From Chthonomonadales bacterium (GTDB taxonomy: Bacteria > Armatimonadota > Chthonomonadetes > Chthonomonadales > CAJBBX01), in NCBI GenBank assembly GCA_027459625.1, contig DAIDHP010000011.1:27929-91928 (forward strand): a DNA stretch of 64,000 bases, given 5' to 3'. Positions 61,624-64,000 of the stretch are shown here, in pieces. The notes below the pieces were generated by a model, which saw only the letters and a list, made by a program, of their open reading frames with translations, made no database searches and had not been told where the DNA came from. Numbering within the stretch: the stretch's first letter is position 1; the number at the start of each line of letters is the position of its first letter. Both the position numbers and the translations under genes were made by a program.

Positions 61624-62757
61624 ATGGAAATGATGGGAGTAGGTGTCATAGGTTATGGTTTTATAGGAAAGGTTCACACCTTGGCGTACCGCGCCATTCC
61701 GATGCTTTACGATCCGCTACCGATCCAACCACAGCTTATCGGTGTGTGCGCACTCACGGAGAAAAGCAGGATGAAAGCCATGCAGCAGGCGGGCTTCCAA
61801 TTCGCCACGAAGAATTATCATGAACTATTGGAAAGGGAGGATATCGGAATCATACATGTATGCACTCCCAATGACACACATCACCGGCAAGTGCTGGATG
61901 CCATCAGGGCGGGGAAGCATGTGTATTGCGATAAACCCCTGGCGCTCAATGTGGAACAAGCTGCAGAAATGACGAACGCAGCCGAGAATAGTTCCTGCGT
62001 ATGCGGAATGACCTTCAATTATCGTTTCATACCAGCCACATTGCGGGCGAAGGAATTGATTGACGACGGTTTCATAGGGGATCCATTGCATTTCAGAGCG
62101 GCATATCTGCACGCAGGCTATCTGGACCCGATGCGCCCCATAACTTGGAGAACAGACATTGGCAGAAGCGGCGGAGGCGCGATTATGGACCTCGGAGTGC
62201 ACATTTTCGATCTGATAAGGCATTTACTGGGTGAAGCGTCGGAAGTGCATGCGATGTTGGAAACCCGCATTCCCCGCAGACATGATCCCGTCACAGGCGA
62301 AATGAAAGACGTGGAGGTGGATGATATCGCTATCGTGCAAATACGAATGCAAAACGGAGCGGTGGGAGTCATTGAGGCTAGCAGATTGGCGACTGGCAAA
62401 CAGGATGAACTTCGATTTGAGATTCACGGCACACGGGGCGCACTATCGTTCAATATGATGGATCCCAACTGGCTAGTCGCCTACGATGAGAGTTTGCGGG
62501 AGGCTCCGCTCGGAGGAAATCGAGGCGAGCAAAAGATCGAATGCGTGGCGAGATACCCGAAACCGTTCGCGTTAGGCATAACGAAAAACACAATTGGATG
62601 GCAGCAATTCCATTTTCACTCCCTCTATTCCTATCTTTCAGCCGTGGCCAAGGAGGGCGCTCGCATCCCTAATTTCCAAGATGGACTGGCCGCTCAACGG
62701 TTCGTGGAAGCCTCTCAGCAATCGAACAGGATACGAAACTGGATTACAATGGCTTAG
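61624..62757 (+). CDS. Gfo/Idh/MocA family oxidoreductase
   Basis: The 377-residue NAD(P)-dependent dehydrogenase has the Rossmann motif GVGVIGYGFIGKVHTLAYR, then IIHVCTPNDTHHRQVLDAI and KHVYCDKPLALNVEQA (the EKP-type catalytic lysine). The C-terminal alpha/beta domain contains the conserved GGGAIMDLGVHIFDLIRHLLG with the catalytic D-x-x-x-H. It acts on a sugar or inositol-type substrate, which cannot be specified. GGAGG is 6 nt before the ATG. It converges with the B12-regulator gene, 6 nt apart. Confidence 0.93.
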   Translation: MEMMGVGVIGYGFIGKVHTLAYRAIPMLYDPLPIQPQLIGVCALTEKSRMKAMQQAGFQFATKNYHELLEREDIGIIHVCTPNDTHHRQVLDAIRAGKHVYCDKPLALNVEQAAEMTNAAENSSCVCGMTFNYRFIPATLRAKELIDDGFIGDPLHFRAAYLHAGYLDPMRPITWRTDIGRSGGGAIMDLGVHIFDLIRHLLGEASEVHAMLETRIPRRHDPVTGEMKDVEVDDIAIVQIRMQNGAVGVIEASRLATGKQDELRFEIHGTRGALSFNMMDPNWLVAYDESLREAPLGGNRGEQKIECVARYPKPFALGITKNTIGWQQFHFHSLYSYLSAVAKEGARIPNFQDGLAAQRFVEASQQSNRIRNWITMA

Positions 62758-62763
62758 TCGGGA

Positions 62764-63729
62764 TTAAAACCATGTATTCAGGATTTGCATGAGCCCGCGA
62801 GCGTCTCGGGATGTGGCGTCCGCTCCCAATTCAATCGTCACATCCTGGTGAGCGTTCAAATAGCCGCCGCCGAGCATTATCTTCATATCCTGCGTATCCT
62901 CTTTTTTCCTGCTACGGTCGCGAAAGCTATTCAGTCCGTCCATAAGACATTTCAGCTCCAAACGCATCTCCTCCTGGGCGCAGGATATGATTACCAAGTT
63001 CGGCTTCACTTGCCGGACCAATGACAGAAACCCCTGAGTTGGCACGTTGGACCCCAGCATGTACGTTTTCCACCCCTCCTGCTTGAGAAGATAGGAGATC
63101 ATCCACAGTCCCAAATCATGCCTGTTCCCCGATACGGCTCCCAGCATCACCTTTAATCCATTATAGGATTTGGCGGGGAACCGATGAGAGATTTGCGCAG
63201 CGAGATTAGCGGTTATGTTTGATAGAAGGTGCTCCTGCGCCTCCGTTATTTTCCCTTCCATGTACGACTGCCCAACCTGATACATCGCAGGCTGGAAAAT
63301 ATCAACATAGATTTCCATCATGGATAGCGAACAGGACAGACATTCCGCCACCACGCTTCCAGCCACATCCTCATCAAAAGTCATCAAAGCCTGCAAGTAT
63401 CTTCGCGCCATCTCATCCAAATTCTTGGAACTGACGGGGAGCAACGTTGGCGTTGACTGACTTGGAAAAGCGGCGTCTAAAAGCTCCTCGGCTCTACGAT
63501 CCGAAAGACGATAATATACACGTTTACCGCATCTTTGTGCGCATACTATGCCTTGTGATCGCATTTTCGCCAGGTGATTGGAGACATTTGGTTGCTTCAA
63601 CCCGGTTTGTTCCACAATGGACATAACCGATTTAGCTCCGGACCTCAGAGTTTGCAGGATGGTTCTTCGCGAAGGATCCGCTAGATCATTTAGTATTGGA
63701 TGAATAAGCAATGGTTTGTATTCTTTCAT
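62764..63729 (-). CDS. ArsR-type HTH fused to CarH-like cobalamin-binding sensor
   Basis: The 321-residue regulator has an ArsR winged helix (residues 1-85: LADPSRRTILQTLRSG, GLKQPNVSNHLAKMRSQGIV, KRVYYRLSD). Next comes a helix-bundle cap (about 105-190), then a B12-binding Rossmann domain with N-R-H-D-L-G (His near 204, lower cobalt ligand) and the later GGGYLN. In CarH the cap has W-x9-E-H; here it reads Y-x9-E-H (Tyr near 156, Glu-His 166-167), so the light-related tryptophan is a tyrosine. It would bind adenosylcobalamin and regulate DNA binding. A palindrome lies directly upstream of the start. Light sensing is possible but not shown. Confidence 0.85.
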   Translation of the reverse strand: MKEYKPLLIHPILNDLADPSRRTILQTLRSGAKSVMSIVEQTGLKQPNVSNHLAKMRSQGIVCAQRCGKRVYYRLSDRRAEELLDAAFPSQSTPTLLPVSSKNLDEMARRYLQALMTFDEDVAGSVVAECLSCSLSMMEIYVDIFQPAMYQVGQSYMEGKITEAQEHLLSNITANLAAQISHRFPAKSYNGLKVMLGAVSGNRHDLGLWMISYLLKQEGWKTYMLGSNVPTQGFLSLVRQVKPNLVIISCAQEEMRLELKCLMDGLNSFRDRSRKKEDTQDMKIMLGGGYLNAHQDVTIELGADATSRDARGLMQILNTWF

Positions 63730-63745
63730 AGGCTTTCTTTAGCGG

Positions 63746-63759
63746 ATGATATTTATCAT
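63746..63759 (-). promoter_or_regulatory. Operator-like palindrome upstream of the ArsR-B12 gene
   Basis: ATGATA-TT-TATCAT is a perfect 6+2+6 palindrome beginning 17 nt upstream of the start codon. It is a plausible autoregulatory site for the ArsR-type protein. Confidence 0.5.
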
Positions 63760-63924
63760 AATTAACATTTCAACAATACGTCAAAACAGAGTGACTTTCT
63801 TCTATAATCGATTATTAATAAACAAGAAATTTCAAATACGTTCCGTGAGCTCTGGTTTGTTCGTGAAAAATCTCTTTTAAGTACGGCCCCGCAGACAATT
63901 CTCACGCTTAACACGAAAAAGGCA

Positions 63925-64000
63925 ATCGGGTAGGCGGGGTCATTACTGATCCCGCCTCCCACACCACCCGGCATGCGGGTCCGCACCGGGCGGTTCACAC
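63925..64000 (-). mobile_element. 3' end of a group II intron (domains V and VI)
   Basis: On the minus strand the sequence forms domain V: lower stem ACCGCCCGG/CCGGGTGGT of 9 bp with one G-T wobble, a two-nucleotide bulge (TG), and an upper stem TGCG/CGCA. A three-nucleotide CGC sits where the catalytic triad is expected. Domain VI follows: GGG-A-GGCGGG paired with CCCGCC-TA-CCC, with a bulged A seven nucleotides before the end. The intron ends CCCGAT at 63925. The rest, including any reverse transcriptase, lies outside the window to the right. Confidence 0.85.

Noticed and set aside
63762..63998. 78-codon minus-strand frame at the right edge
   Set aside because: It is the translation of group II intron domains V and VI, which are structural RNA.

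Overview
The window comes from the chromosome of a diderm, probably facultatively or strictly anaerobic bacterium. I would place it near Armatimonadota. The main clue is a protein at 25325 that carries the N-terminal phrase PVFAQAREKA and an H-X9-DG tail, which I associate with the prepilin-like families of Armatimonadota and Planctomycetota. PEP-CTERM proteins, LPS-export genes (lptC/lptA), a CarH-like B12 regulator and DUF6067 hydrolases fit the same picture. The phylum is an inference; no rRNA or tRNA gene was seen.

Layout. 1-4302 (minus): a PIG-L family protein with lost metal ligands, a propeller/helical-toroid protein and a secreted TPR protein. 4535-10311 (minus): acetyl-CoA synthetase, an XRE-TPR regulator, a 1-kb stretch without a clear gene, and a protein made of homing-endonuclease-associated repeats. 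10671-13441 (plus): mutS2-cdd. 13914-19114 (plus): a complete six-gene Ech-type [NiFe] hydrogenase, echABCDEF, with both nickel-ligand motifs. 19169-21297 (plus): two paralogous PEP-CTERM proteins, both preceded by near-perfect sigma-54 promoters and followed by near-identical terminators. 21305-24899 (minus): pfkB-type kinase, small conserved protein, holB, trxB. 25325: zinc-ribbon/DUF4190/H-X9-DG protein. 26215-29495 (minus): hydroxyproline dehydratase HypD with its radical-SAM activase. 29810-34019 (plus): secreted CBM9/DUF6067 glycosidase-like protein and a LamG-like partner. 34275-37802 (plus): pyruvate dehydrogenase E1 alpha, E1 beta and E2; the E3 gene lies apart at 52805. 37869-43262 (minus): two MFS transporters around a secreted protein and a TPR-Ig-NodB deacetylase. 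43739-47070 (plus): galT, an SGNH hydrolase, DUF1638. 47231-48583 (minus): DUF512 radical-SAM-like protein. 48933-52356 (plus): lipoprotein, then lptC-lptA-VKOR-DsbA. 52805-64000: lpdA, Na/Ca exchanger, glyQ, a UroD/MtaA-like protein, rpsO-pnp, msrB, a Gfo/Idh oxidoreductase, an ArsR-B12 regulator, and the 3' end of a group II intron entering from the right edge on the minus strand.

Together the genes suggest energy metabolism built on pyruvate/acetyl-CoA conversion, amino-acid and glycan scavenging, and ferredoxin-linked hydrogen turnover. Three sequence-level themes run across the window: a dispersed family of about 86-bp elements with terminal inverted repeats (six copies), several genes whose -10 box sits 6-8 nt before the start codon (leaderless or nearly so), and sigma-54 control of the PEP-CTERM genes. 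Several starts were moved from the longest ORF to a start with a Shine-Dalgarno (SD) site, including TTG or GTG starts for pnp, the UroD-like gene, rpsO, echB and dsbA.
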